Source: Loktanella sp. 3ANDIMAR09 (GTDB taxonomy: Bacteria; Pseudomonadota; Alphaproteobacteria; Rhodobacterales; Rhodobacteraceae). From it: DNA of 64,000 nt. Of this stretch, positions 36,301 through 44,177 are shown one piece after another. Where the stretch lies: assembly GCF_001420005.1 (NCBI RefSeq), contig NZ_LJAK01000008.1, forward strand, positions 1-64,000, written 5' to 3'. The first letter of the stretch is position 1, and each line of letters opens with the position of its first letter. The translations under genes and the position numbers were made by a program. The notes beneath the pieces are model-generated. The model had not been told where the DNA came from. It was given only the letters and a program-made list of their open reading frames with translations, and searched no databases.

Positions 36301-36558
36301 CGCTTTGTCTGGCAAACTCAGACCAGCACCCGCCGCGACGACCTGCGCGGTCGCATCATCTCGGGCGCAGAACCTGGCTGGACAGTTCACCTATTCCTGC
36401 GCAAGTCCAAATTGCGGGAAGGCCGCGCTGCACCGTTCCGCTATGCTGGATTGGTGCAGTTTGCGGGCTGGGAGGGCAACTCACCGATAACGGTGCAATG
36501 GGATATCGCCGAGCCGGCCCCTGTTCATTTGCGTGAATTGTATGGTATTCGGATGTGA
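33379..36558 (+). CDS. HIT-like/PLD nuclease-like/SF2 helicase/DUF3427 protein
   Basis: The 1059-residue protein contains, in order: a HIT-like domain (about 13-100, CxxC and GGHVHLRL, where the third His of HxHxH is Arg); a phospholipase-D-like domain (about 115-290, with FHPKAWMF and GSSNLSRSAL, one HxK half-site); an SF2 helicase (Walker A ATGLGKTFLA, DEFH box VVDEFHHA, LTATPDR, motif VI QQLGRGLRR); and a C-terminal DUF3427-type region of about 400 residues. GTG 33379 overlaps the methyltransferase stop and begins just before the HIT domain. PLD-helicase-DUF3427 proteins occur on accessory elements, and a role in DNA processing or phage defence is plausible but unproven. Confidence 0.88.
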   Translation: MTGGSGVPAAVASTPACTVCDAAASAIVECDAETILIRHGAGLALAPRRHLARWRDLSSAEQAALAARIGAAQALLETEGTTARVTLVETGGHVHLRLDPPLAAPGLLPGMPHDRPLISGGEDALHAHLRPLIDRARAVDLSVSFLMTSGVRLVLPHLRDLLDRGGELRLLTGDYLGVTEPAALRLIADLEGARRLHVFQAAQIPFHPKAWMFTFAGDGGALIVGSSNLSRSALTDGIEWNLRHVDPVDPAPLLAAREAFEALLARPEVTELTPAWIDAYEARRIAPLPTASGAPVEAPETAPTPHEVQAEALAALRATRAKGYGAGLVVLATGLGKTFLAAFDSADAARVLFVAHREEILTQAMAAFRAVRPRARLGRYSGEEKDAEADIVFASVQTLARNAHLTRFDPRAFDYIVVDEFHHAAAATYRQIIDHFQPGFLLGLTATPDRCDGGDLLGLCEENLVYECDLWSGIDRGLLAPFHYFGVPDPVEYSQIPWRSGRFDEAALTEAVATQARAENALEQLAKRGGKKAIGFCVSRRHADFMADFAQARGLRAVAVHSGDTSAPRASALTALEDGDLDIVFAVDMFNEGVDVPSIDTVLMLRPTESPVIWLQQLGRGLRRSAEKSHLAVIDYIGNHRTFLTKFRTLLKVGAGDGALRLALERLTDHLIQFPAGCEVTYDLQALDILRSLIRQPRDGEELAAFYRDFRDRHGSRPTASEVQHAGFNPGRTGHAGWLGFVDDMGDMSSTRREAWTAHRALLDEIETTRMTRSYKMLVLRAMIEAGTFPGRIALADLVERVGRLARRNPQIKADLSVDPDDAARLRTLLMQQPLKILSETDWFRLGPGTFETTFAVTENAALEALASELVDWRLLRYLQTRELTYAMPEGSSVAEAAEDAAPAPVAPAKGLTLWNEYQRDQIAPHFGAVFNTGAWNAGIVVLKGVRSMILLVTMDKGSMSVGGHYADRFASPTRFVWQTQTSTRRDDLRGRIISGAEPGWTVHLFLRKSKLREGRAAPFRYAGLVQFAGWEGNSPITVQWDIAEPAPVHLRELYGIRM

Positions 36559-36701
36559 ATGACTGCGGTGAACTTGGGCGGAAACCGGAAGTTCGCTGCG
36601 GATGCGAGCCCATGATGCTGCGTTACAGTAAAGCGGACATTCTGAAATCTTGACTGGCAACCTAAGTTCACACAGCCGGAAGGCTGCTTCAATGTGCAGG
36701 A

Positions 36702-37367
36702 CTACTTCATTGCCCTCACCGCGATAATCCAAAGCATCACGCAGAACGCCAATATAGCAAGCGAGGACGAAACAGCTCGCAGGGAGAAGATCTCTGCGGT
36801 TGCGCCGACAAGAAGTGCTCCGACGGCGGGCATGCCACGGAAGGTCATCGTATAGAGCGAAAGTGCCCGCCCTCGAACTTGCAAGACGAGCTGCGTTTGT
36901 CGGGCGACCTGTGTCGCTATCCCGTTGATCAGGACAGCTCCCGAGAGCAGCGCCATGGCGATCAGCGCGACGAAAAACCCGCCGGACCCAAGGAAAATAA
37001 GCTCGGAAAGAATTGCCAGCATGCCAAAGATCATGGCAACGACCGCGAAGGACCATTTCCGAAGCAGCCAAGAAACTGCCAGAGCACCTATCATCGCGCC
37101 GAACCCTTGCGCCGACGTGAGGAGCGAAAACGCCTGGGCATGATCGAGGCCGTCCGTGGCTAAACCATCGACAAATCCTGGAAGCAATTCGAATACTGGA
37201 CGTATCAAGGCAGCGATCATCGCGAATTGGGCAAATGCGAGTGCGAGAGGCCGGTCGAAAGCCCGCAGAACATCGTGCCACCGGAACAGTCCATCGAACA
37301 TCCTATCAGCGTGAGGCTCTTGGACATCTGGACCTGTCGCGGTTTGATGCCGCTCCTTTGATAGCAT
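36702..37367 (-). pseudogene. MFS transporter, C-terminal half only
   Basis: The frame encodes about 221 residues with six membrane helices starting at LALAFAQFAMIAALIRPVFE, matching TM7-TM12 of major facilitator exporters of the EntS/DHA3 type. The N-terminal half is missing. Upstream lies an IS3 remnant, so deletion by IS activity is likely. The preceding 40 hydrophilic residues look like the central loop of the transporter. It is unlikely to be functional. Confidence 0.75.
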
Positions 37368-37400
37368 TTTCTGCGCCGAAGGAGACTGACTATGTGACTA

Positions 37401-37884
37401 AAACGGACGGACGAGTTCCGTCATAAAAAGGCCACCAAGTTCTTCGCGGGCCTAAAGCAATGAGATTCAGGTTCATCGAAGAACACAGAGCCAGCTTTCC
37501 AGTCAATCGCCTATGCGATGTCGTGGGTGTCAGCACACGCGGGCTACGCGCATTCCGCAGCAGTCTTGCCAGCCGCTGACAGCGGTCTGACTTGGTCACG
37601 CTTGCTCACATCAAGGAACAGTCGCGTCTCAGTCCGGCAGCTATGGTAGGCCACGGATGACGGAAGAGTTGAAGGAGATCGGCTTGGACGTGGGGCATCG
37701 CCGTGTTGGCCGTTTGATGCGTCAGAGCGGCATATCAGTGATGCGAACCCGCAAACACAAGGTGACGACGGACAGCGATCACAAGTTCAACATTGTGCCG
37801 AACTTGCTGGATCGTGACTTCGCGGCGGATGCACCCGACCAGAAGTGGGCAGGCGAAATCAGCTATGTGTGGACGCGTGAAGGA
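37401..37884 (+). pseudogene. IS3-family transposase remnant
   Basis: Translation gives transposase pieces: FRHKKATKF joined to MRFRFIEEHRASFPVNRLCDV (from ATG 37461), then after an in-frame TGA the segment QRSDLVTLAHIKEQSRLS, then in another frame MTEELKEIGLDVGHRRVGRLM to KWAGEISYVWTREG. Similarity ends at about 37884, before the catalytic DDE core is complete. One nonsense codon, one frameshift and both end deletions are visible, and no terminal inverted repeats remain. It separates the MFS fragment from the LysR gene. Confidence 0.85.
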
Positions 37885-37892
37885 ATGTCTGG

Positions 37893-38765
37893 TCATTTGT
37901 GCCTATGGGAAGACCTGATGCATCCAAGCATTGCCTGCACTTTTTCTGTTCGGTGCAGATCAACATGCGTGACAAGCCATAGCGGCGCGGTCCAGTCCTT
38001 GTTTGCCGGCAGTACGGGGTGGAAACCGCCACGGGACTCTGCCTCGTGGTCCAGGATAAAGCCCATTCCGATGCCCGCGGACATTGCTGCGATGTTGACC
38101 TCGATGTTGCGGGACGACAGCGCAATCATGTCAGGACGCGTGTGGTCGTTTATCCACGACCGGAACGGCAGACGGCCGCCTTCGACACTTGAAACGACAA
38201 ATTGATGGCCCTCCATATCACGCGGGTCTTCCGGCAGGCCAAACCGGCGAATATAGCTCTCGTGTGCATAAAGGTTGAAACCGAAGCGCCCGAAGAAACT
38301 CGCAACATAGTCCGGATGGTCCGGCTTCGCCCCTGCGCGGAGGGCGATGTGCGCCTCGCCGTATTCAAGCCGGGCAAGGTCTTCGCTCGTGTCGATATGG
38401 ACGAGGCAGTTGGGGTTCTGCGCTCTGAAGCGCGCGATTGCGCCCATCAACAGCCCGGCAAAAGGCGCAAGGATCGTCAGCTTGATCTCACCTGAAATCT
38501 CGGTTTTGGCACCGTTTGCACGGCCTGCCAGGTCGTCGATCAATTCTTCTGTCTTTTGCGCGACGCGCAGCACGTCTTCGCCCAGCTCTGTCAGCGCGTA
38601 GCCCCGCGCGTGGCGGATAAAGAGTCGTCCGCCCAGCTCCGCCTCAAGCAAGTCTATGTGACGGTTGACCGTCGCGCGGTGAAAGCCAAGCGCGCCAGCG
38701 GCAGCACTTACGGTTCCCAACTTGGCGACCTGGTATGCCGTTCGTAGCTCAGCCCATTTGTCCAT
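37893..38765 (-). CDS. LysR-family transcriptional regulator
   Basis: The 290-residue regulator has the N-terminal helix-turn-helix (about 5-65, with AAAGALGFHRATVNRHIDLLEAELG) and a C-terminal substrate-binding-like domain. It is divergent from the DoxX gene over 112 bp (38766-38877), the usual arrangement for LysR control of a neighbouring operon, here the redox cluster that runs to 43647. Its stop codon lies only 9 bp from the IS3 remnant, but the length is normal for the family, so the gene seems intact. The inducer is unknown. Confidence 0.9.
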   Translation of the reverse strand: MDKWAELRTAYQVAKLGTVSAAAGALGFHRATVNRHIDLLEAELGGRLFIRHARGYALTELGEDVLRVAQKTEELIDDLAGRANGAKTEISGEIKLTILAPFAGLLMGAIARFRAQNPNCLVHIDTSEDLARLEYGEAHIALRAGAKPDHPDYVASFFGRFGFNLYAHESYIRRFGLPEDPRDMEGHQFVVSSVEGGRLPFRSWINDHTRPDMIALSSRNIEVNIAAMSAGIGMGFILDHEAESRGGFHPVLPANKDWTAPLWLVTHVDLHRTEKVQAMLGCIRSSHRHK

Positions 38766-38877
38766 TGTTCATATGCCTATTTTGCGCGCATCAAGTGCAG
38801 GATTCCCGCGCGTTGATCTCCATAGTGTACATAGCATTTAAGACGCCAAGACAAACATTATTCCTTGGAGCCATCCC

Positions 38878-39249
38878 ATGACCTACTTTTCACTCGGCCT
38901 TCGTATCCTGCTGACCCTTGCATTCGTTGGCGCAGGCGGCGCCAAGCTCGCCGGTGTCGAGATGATGGTCGCAACCTTCGATCAAATCGGCTTTGGTCAG
39001 GGGTTTCGCTATTTCACCGGCGCTGTCGAGCTTGCTGGCGCGGCACTGCTCTGGCTGCCCCGTCGTCAGGTCATCGGTGCCGCCGCTCTAGGGGGCACAA
39101 TGGTCGGTGCGGTGCTGACGCATTGGTTCATACTTGGCCCGCCAGCAGTTCCCGCGATCGTTCTTGGCCTGCTCTGTGCGACGGTTCTTTACATCCACCG
39201 CGCTCAAATTCCAGAAGTTCTGGGTCGTACCAACACCTCTCCATCCTGA
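38878..39249 (+). CDS. DoxX-family membrane protein
   Basis: The 123-residue protein has four predicted membrane helices and opens with LRILLTLAFVGAGGAKLAG, the DoxX signature. DoxX-like proteins are associated with quinone or thiol redox reactions in several systems. It is the first gene of a plus-strand run divergent from lysR. The FMN reductase gene starts 12 nt after its stop. The role here is inferred only from neighbours that handle flavins, quinones and glutathione. Confidence 0.85.
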   Translation: MTYFSLGLRILLTLAFVGAGGAKLAGVEMMVATFDQIGFGQGFRYFTGAVELAGAALLWLPRRQVIGAAALGGTMVGAVLTHWFILGPPAVPAIVLGLLCATVLYIHRAQIPEVLGRTNTSPS

Positions 39250-39261
39250 TCGGAAAGCGTC

Positions 39262-39831
39262 ATGTCTGAACAATTAAATATCGTCGTCTTTGCCGCCAGC
39301 AACAGCACGCAGTCGATCAACAAAAGACTTGCCTTGCATGCCGTCAGCATTCTTCAGGATGAGTTCAAGTCCCAGGTGAAAATTAAGGCCTTGGACCTGA
39401 ATGATTACGAAATGCCTATCTACAGCCCCGAGCGCGAGGCGCAGGGCATCCCGCAGCTTGCACAGAATTTCTACGCTGAGCTGGGGGCGGCTGACGGGGT
39501 GATTATCTCGCTCGCCGAACACAATGGCGCTTATACGGCCTCGTTCAAGAACATCTTAGACTGGTGCAGCCGCATCAAGATGAAGATTTTTCAAAATCGC
39601 CCCGTGATGCTGTTGGCCACATCCATTGGCGGACATGGAGGCCAGAATTTGCTTGCCGTGGCGATGAGAGACTTCCCGAAATTGGGCGCGAACATCACTT
39701 CCCACTTCAGCTTTGGTCCCTTCAAAGAACATTTTGATCGGCAAGCTGACCAGCTAATAACGCCGGAACTTGCGCTTGAGCTGCGCGAGGCCATTGCCGC
39801 ATTCCACGACGCCGTGCCTGCAAACGCTTAA
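39262..39831 (+). CDS. NAD(P)H-dependent FMN reductase-family flavoprotein
   Basis: The 189-residue flavodoxin-like enzyme has the phosphate-binding loop ASNSTQSINKRLA near the N-terminus and EHNGAYTASFKNILDW, the classic signature of the FMN_red family (usually EYNxxxPxxLKNALDW). GGHGGQNLL replaces the common GGxGG-loop residues. Family members reduce FMN, azo dyes, quinones or chromate with NAD(P)H. It lies in the lysR-linked redox cluster, so quinone or nitro-compound reduction is plausible. Confidence 0.9.
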   Translation: MSEQLNIVVFAASNSTQSINKRLALHAVSILQDEFKSQVKIKALDLNDYEMPIYSPEREAQGIPQLAQNFYAELGAADGVIISLAEHNGAYTASFKNILDWCSRIKMKIFQNRPVMLLATSIGGHGGQNLLAVAMRDFPKLGANITSHFSFGPFKEHFDRQADQLITPELALELREAIAAFHDAVPANA

Positions 39832-39851
39832 ACTCCGAAAAGGATAATCTC

Positions 39852-40310
39852 ATGTCTCAGTCCACAACCTCACTCCTCCTCAAAATAGCTGCTGGTCTTT
39901 GGTCAGTTTGGGGCCTCGTCCACATGCTGGCGGGCGTCCTCACTATCTCGTTCGATACGCCGGATGCGGTTGCGGGCATTGCAGACGCGGTCGATCCCGC
40001 GCTGCTTGCCGGCCCCTATCACGAAGCGATCGGGGCCTTGATCAACCAGCACGGGTTCAATCTGCTTTGGGTCGGGACCTTCACCTTGGTGGGGGCTGTC
40101 TACATCTGGCGCAGCTCGATCACGGCGTTGTTCTTTACCGGTATCATCGGCGGGCTGGCTGATATCGGTTATTTTGTCTTCATGGATATGGGCGGCTTTG
40201 TGAATTTCGTTCCCGGAACTGTCATGACGCTTGTTTCCAGCGCTGCCATTATCCTGAGCCTTGTTGCCTATTTCGGGGGCCTGCGCGGGCGGGACATACC
40301 GGTGGCATAA
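39852..40310 (+). CDS. Four-helix membrane protein of unknown function
   Basis: The 152-residue protein has four hydrophobic segments (about 8-32, 68-86, 92-113 and 120-143) and short loops. I do not recognise a named family. The layout resembles small DoxX/DUF-type membrane proteins. ATG 39852 is preceded by AAAGGATAA. It lies in the same direction between the FMN reductase and the CDGSH-glutamate synthase genes, with 20 nt before and 132 nt after it. Confidence 0.75.
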   Translation: MSQSTTSLLLKIAAGLWSVWGLVHMLAGVLTISFDTPDAVAGIADAVDPALLAGPYHEAIGALINQHGFNLLWVGTFTLVGAVYIWRSSITALFFTGIIGGLADIGYFVFMDMGGFVNFVPGTVMTLVSSAAIILSLVAYFGGLRGRDIPVA

Positions 40311-40442
40311 GACCGACAGTCGCAATCTTCAGATCAGCAAGCTTTGGAAATGGGAAGATCAAACGCCCGCTCCATCCCGCCGTTTACCAAAGCGCGACCC
40401 ACGTGGGAGCGGACCTTTCGCACATCATCAAGGAGGCCCATC

Positions 40443-41981
40443 ATGACCCAAGCCGTGTCCATCATCGCCGGAACATCACCGATCAAGGTGACGCTCGAAA
40501 GAGGGAAAGACTATTTCTGGTGCCAATGCGGCAGGTCCAAAAGCCAGCCGTTCTGCGACGGCAGCCATTCAGGCACCGACATCGGCCCGTTGAAATTCAC
40601 TGCTGACAAGGATGGCGATGCGGCCTTGTGCCAGTGCAAAGCCACCGCCAACGGCCCCTTTTGTGACGGCTCCCACACACGCCTCGGGGCGGCCGGGGTC
40701 GGAGATGCGGCACCGGCACCGCAATCGGATGTTCCGCAAGCCAGACCGACGCCCGAAGAACCCACTGTCGCGCGCATCCATGCCCTGGCGAAAGACGGTC
40801 TGTCAAAGCTGGGCCACCACGGCGAGATGAGCTCGATGGGTGTGCCGCGCAAAGACCTGCCGCATTGGGACGACATCCAGATATTGCCCGCACAGATGGC
40901 GCGCAAACCCTTGCTGGATCATGTGCCGGTGACAACGTCGGTCACCATCGGTCCGCGCGCGGCCAAGCCTTTGCAGCTCGATATTCCGCTGTTTGTGTCC
41001 GACATGAGCTTTGGCGCGCTATCGGAGGAGGCCAAGACGGCCCTTGCGCGGGGCGCGCAGATGGCAGGCACTGGCATTTGCTCGGGCGAGGGTGGGATGC
41101 TGCCCGAAGAACAGGCAGAGAATAGCCGTTATTTCTACGAACTGGCTTCGGCGAAGTTTGGCTGGTCGCTGGATCATGTTGCGCACGTGCAGGCGTTTCA
41201 CTTCAAGGGCGGCCAAGGGGCCAAGACAGGCACTGGCGGTCATTTGCCCGGGGAAAAGGTGCAAGGCAAAATCGCCACGGTGCGCGGCCTGGAGCCGGGT
41301 CAGGCTGCGATTTCGCCCGCGACTTTCGCTGACCTGCATACGCCTGCCGATTTCCGGCGGTTGGCGGATCAGGTGCGCGAACGCTCTGGTGGCATTCCGA
41401 TCGGCTTCAAACTGTCGGCCAACCATATCGAGGACGATATCGACTTTGCCCTCGAGGCCAGCGCCGATTACATCATCCTTGACGGGCGCGGCGGCGGCAC
41501 GGGGGCGGCTCCGTTGATCTTCCGCGACCACATCTCGGTGCCGACGATCCCAGCATTGGCACGCGCGCGCAGGCACCTCGACGCCAGGACAGGGCGCGAC
41601 GTCACGCTTGTGATTACCGGCGGTCTGCGAATGCCTGAGGATTTTGCCAAGGCCATGGCGCTTGGTGCGGATGCCATCGCGGTCAGCAATTCCGCCATGC
41701 AGGCCGTGGGCTGCATCGCCGCCCGCATGTGCAATTCCAACAACTGCCCCACGGGCGTCGCCACGCAAAAGCCGGAACTACGCAAGCGGCTGGATGTGCA
41801 AATCGGTGCCGAGCGTCTGGCGCGGTATTTCGGAGCGAGCGTTGAACTGATGCAGGTGCTTGCCCGCGCCTGCGGCCACGACAACCTGTCGGGCTTCACC
41901 CCGCGCGACGTCACCGCGTGGAAACGCGATGTCGCCGAGTTGAGCGGCATTCGCTTCGCAGGCGTCTCGCCAAGCGCATAG
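40443..41981 (+). CDS. CDGSH iron-sulfur fused to FMN-binding glutamate-synthase-like protein
   Basis: The 512-residue protein starts at ATG 40443, 7 nt after AAGGAGG. Two CDGSH-type 2Fe-2S motifs occupy the first 80 residues (Cys27, Cys29, Cys38, His42, and Cys63, Cys65, Cys74, His78). The rest is the synthase domain of glutamate synthase, with FVSDMSFGALSEEAK, GQGAKTGTGGHLPG, LDGRGGGTGAAP, ITGGLRMP and the 3Fe-4S Cys cluster GCIAARMCNSNNCPTG. The glutaminase domain is absent. Such stand-alone FMN/Fe-S proteins are probably oxidoreductases of unknown substrate. The hemerythrin and glutathionyl-hydroquinone reductase genes follow closely. Confidence 0.92.
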   Translation: MTQAVSIIAGTSPIKVTLERGKDYFWCQCGRSKSQPFCDGSHSGTDIGPLKFTADKDGDAALCQCKATANGPFCDGSHTRLGAAGVGDAAPAPQSDVPQARPTPEEPTVARIHALAKDGLSKLGHHGEMSSMGVPRKDLPHWDDIQILPAQMARKPLLDHVPVTTSVTIGPRAAKPLQLDIPLFVSDMSFGALSEEAKTALARGAQMAGTGICSGEGGMLPEEQAENSRYFYELASAKFGWSLDHVAHVQAFHFKGGQGAKTGTGGHLPGEKVQGKIATVRGLEPGQAAISPATFADLHTPADFRRLADQVRERSGGIPIGFKLSANHIEDDIDFALEASADYIILDGRGGGTGAAPLIFRDHISVPTIPALARARRHLDARTGRDVTLVITGGLRMPEDFAKAMALGADAIAVSNSAMQAVGCIAARMCNSNNCPTGVATQKPELRKRLDVQIGAERLARYFGASVELMQVLARACGHDNLSGFTPRDVTAWKRDVAELSGIRFAGVSPSA

Positions 41982-42052
41982 CGGCCATGGCCGCAGGAAG
42001 GCTGGTGGGGCGGCGAAACCGGCCCCATCTGTGCCCCGAAAGGAAGTGTGCC

Positions 42053-42619
42053 ATGTTCGATACCTATCATATCCGCGAAAGCGCGATGCCCGCCGAGATG
42101 CAAACCCTGCTGGCGCGCGATCCCCGCGACAGCTGGGAAGCCCATCCCGGTTTCCGGGAAAAGACCATGCACTGGCTGGGTGCGCATCAGATGTTCCGCC
42201 GCGTGGCGGAACGCATCCGGCTGGATACCGAAGCTGTGCTGGCCAAGGACGTTTCGCTGGATGATTATGCCGGGCGTCTCTCATACTATGGCGGCAACCT
42301 AGTCGGGAACCTGCATGGCCATCATGGCTGGGAAGACCGCAGCTATTTCCCGGAACTTGCGGCGGCGGATCCGCGGTTCGCCGCCGGCCTGGACGTACTG
42401 GAACAGGATCACGCCGATCTGGACAGGGTACTGGATGAGTTTACCCGGCAAGCCAACCGTGTGATCAAGCTGTCAGCGCTCGATGAGGCGCAGGCCCGCG
42501 ACGAGGCCGGTGTGGTGCATGACACCAGCCGGGTCATCGAGGCCTTTCTGAAACGTCACCTGACGGATGAAGAAGACCTCGCCGTGCCGATCATCCTGCA
42601 CCACCGGCTGAGAGGATAG
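42053..42619 (+). CDS. Hemerythrin-like di-iron domain protein
   Basis: The 188-residue protein has a four-helix HHE-type domain. Likely ligands are in LGAHQMF, NLHGHHGWEDRSYFP, LEQDHADLD and LKRHLTDEEDL, giving the spaced His/Glu/Asp set that binds two irons and oxygen or nitric oxide. ATG 42053 follows AAAGGAAG at 42039-42046. The next gene starts 2 nt after its stop, so they form one unit. A role as oxygen/NO or iron sensor/buffer in the redox cluster is inferred. Confidence 0.88.
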   Translation: MFDTYHIRESAMPAEMQTLLARDPRDSWEAHPGFREKTMHWLGAHQMFRRVAERIRLDTEAVLAKDVSLDDYAGRLSYYGGNLVGNLHGHHGWEDRSYFPELAAADPRFAAGLDVLEQDHADLDRVLDEFTRQANRVIKLSALDEAQARDEAGVVHDTSRVIEAFLKRHLTDEEDLAVPIILHHRLRG

Positions 42620-42621
42620 CC

Positions 42622-43647
42622 ATGACCAAGGACATCTCGACACAAGAAGACCAGTCAAACGCCAGGGAACGCCGCGCGCGGGGCGAGTTCGTGCGCGGCG
42701 TCAGCGGCTTTCGCAATGCCATCGGCGATCCGGATTTTGCGCCAGAGTCAGGCCGGTATCACCTGTTCGTTGCGCTGAACTGCCCATGGTGTCACCGCGT
42801 GACCCTCGCGCGCAATGTGCTGGGCCTTCAGAATGGCATCACGATGGATGTGGCGTTCCCGAACCGGACGGGTGATGACGACCCCGAAGGTCCCAACCTG
42901 TGGCAGTTCGCGCCCGACAGGATTGCGACATTGACCGGGAATGCCTTGCCCGAATGCACACATGAGACGGGCACCGGAAAACGCCTGCGTTTGGCCAGGC
43001 AAATCTATCTGGCCGAAGGCTCGCAAGAGCAGTCCCTTCCCATTTTGTTTGACAAAGTCGCCGGTCGGATCGTCAACAACGAAAGTGCAGAGGTCATCCG
43101 CATGCTTGATGTCCATGCCGAAGCCTTGGGGAGCACGATCCCAAGCGCTGACCGGGTGTGGCTCTACCCCGATCATCCGACACGTCGGCAGGAGATCCAA
43201 ACGCTGAATGAACTTGTCTACACGACAATCAATAACGGCGCCTACAAAGCCGGGTTTTCGTCCGATCAAGCGATTTATGCCGCCACTTTTGACGCATATT
43301 TCGAGACCCTTGCCGCGCTTGACGGCCGTTTGTCGGATGGTCGCCCGTTTCTGACCGGGGCGGAGTTCACCGAGACGGACCTGCGCCTGTTCCCGACACT
43401 CTATCGGCACGATCCCGTCTACTATGTTCGGATGAAACTTAACGGTGCGCGAATCCTTGACTACGCCCACTTGTGGCGCTGGCTCTGCCGTGTCCACGCA
43501 TTGCCCGGCATCTCGACCGCAGGATCACTCATACACTGCCGCCAAGGCTATTTTGGACGCAGCTGGAATGGAGTAGTGCCCAAAGGCCCTTTCAAGCCAA
43601 TGGAGTATCCCGAGGCCTATAATTACCCTCAGCTCGCTTTGGGTTAG
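42622..43647 (+). CDS. Glutathionyl-hydroquinone reductase (Xi-class GST)
   Basis: The 341-residue enzyme belongs to the YqjG/EcfG glutathione transferase class, which removes glutathione from glutathionyl-hydroquinones. The catalytic motif is N-C54-P-W-C57-H, followed by an alpha-helical domain with NNESAEVIRML and TETDLRLFPTLYRHDPVYY. Length matches the class (about 320-340). It is the last gene of the lysR-linked cluster. Together with FMN reductase and DoxX it suggests a pathway for quinone or aromatic electrophile detoxification. Confidence 0.93.
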   Translation: MTKDISTQEDQSNARERRARGEFVRGVSGFRNAIGDPDFAPESGRYHLFVALNCPWCHRVTLARNVLGLQNGITMDVAFPNRTGDDDPEGPNLWQFAPDRIATLTGNALPECTHETGTGKRLRLARQIYLAEGSQEQSLPILFDKVAGRIVNNESAEVIRMLDVHAEALGSTIPSADRVWLYPDHPTRRQEIQTLNELVYTTINNGAYKAGFSSDQAIYAATFDAYFETLAALDGRLSDGRPFLTGAEFTETDLRLFPTLYRHDPVYYVRMKLNGARILDYAHLWRWLCRVHALPGISTAGSLIHCRQGYFGRSWNGVVPKGPFKPMEYPEAYNYPQLALG

Positions 43648-44177
43648 TTGAGAGTTTCAGGGCAAAGCCGGAGCATCTTATGAAAAGCAGCCAATGGCGC
43701 AACTGCAGTAAATGGGCGCTTTGTCCACTTTGCCGTCACTCGCAATCTCAAAATGCTGCGCGATGCACGAGTGTCCGGTTCGGTGACGCCGCACCGCAGC
43801 GTCATTGACCTTGGTCAAGGTCCGCTCTGGGCCGTGAGCGGTCCTTGGATACCGAAAGGTTATTAAAGGGCGGTAGTCACAGCCAGGTTGAACGAAGTAC
43901 CATTCCGCAACGAGTAACACGCAAGAGAAGGTAAAGATCTTACACGCGTCTAGTTTTTTGAAATACTGAAGTAACGTGACCTCACCAAGAAATTCGGCAA
44001 GGTGCATTAAGGAATGTGTGTTCTCAGGCCACATACTAACCCGGTCCTCAGCGCGAATTGTTTCGATCCTTGACGGGCGCGACTTGGATCGACTGATATG
44101 TGTTTTGAAAACCTTGTTGGTGATGTCTGTCACATTCTGCCGATCAGCACGCAGCGCTTCTGACGCATTGCCTTTCC
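43648..44177. other. Decayed spacer before the fusion helicase
   Basis: About 530 bp without a convincing gene. A hairpin-rich segment (TTGACCTTGGTCAAGG near 43807-43822) and low-GC stretches are present. The helicase frame is open only back to a stop at 44121. The region probably contains a recombination junction. Confidence 0.4.
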
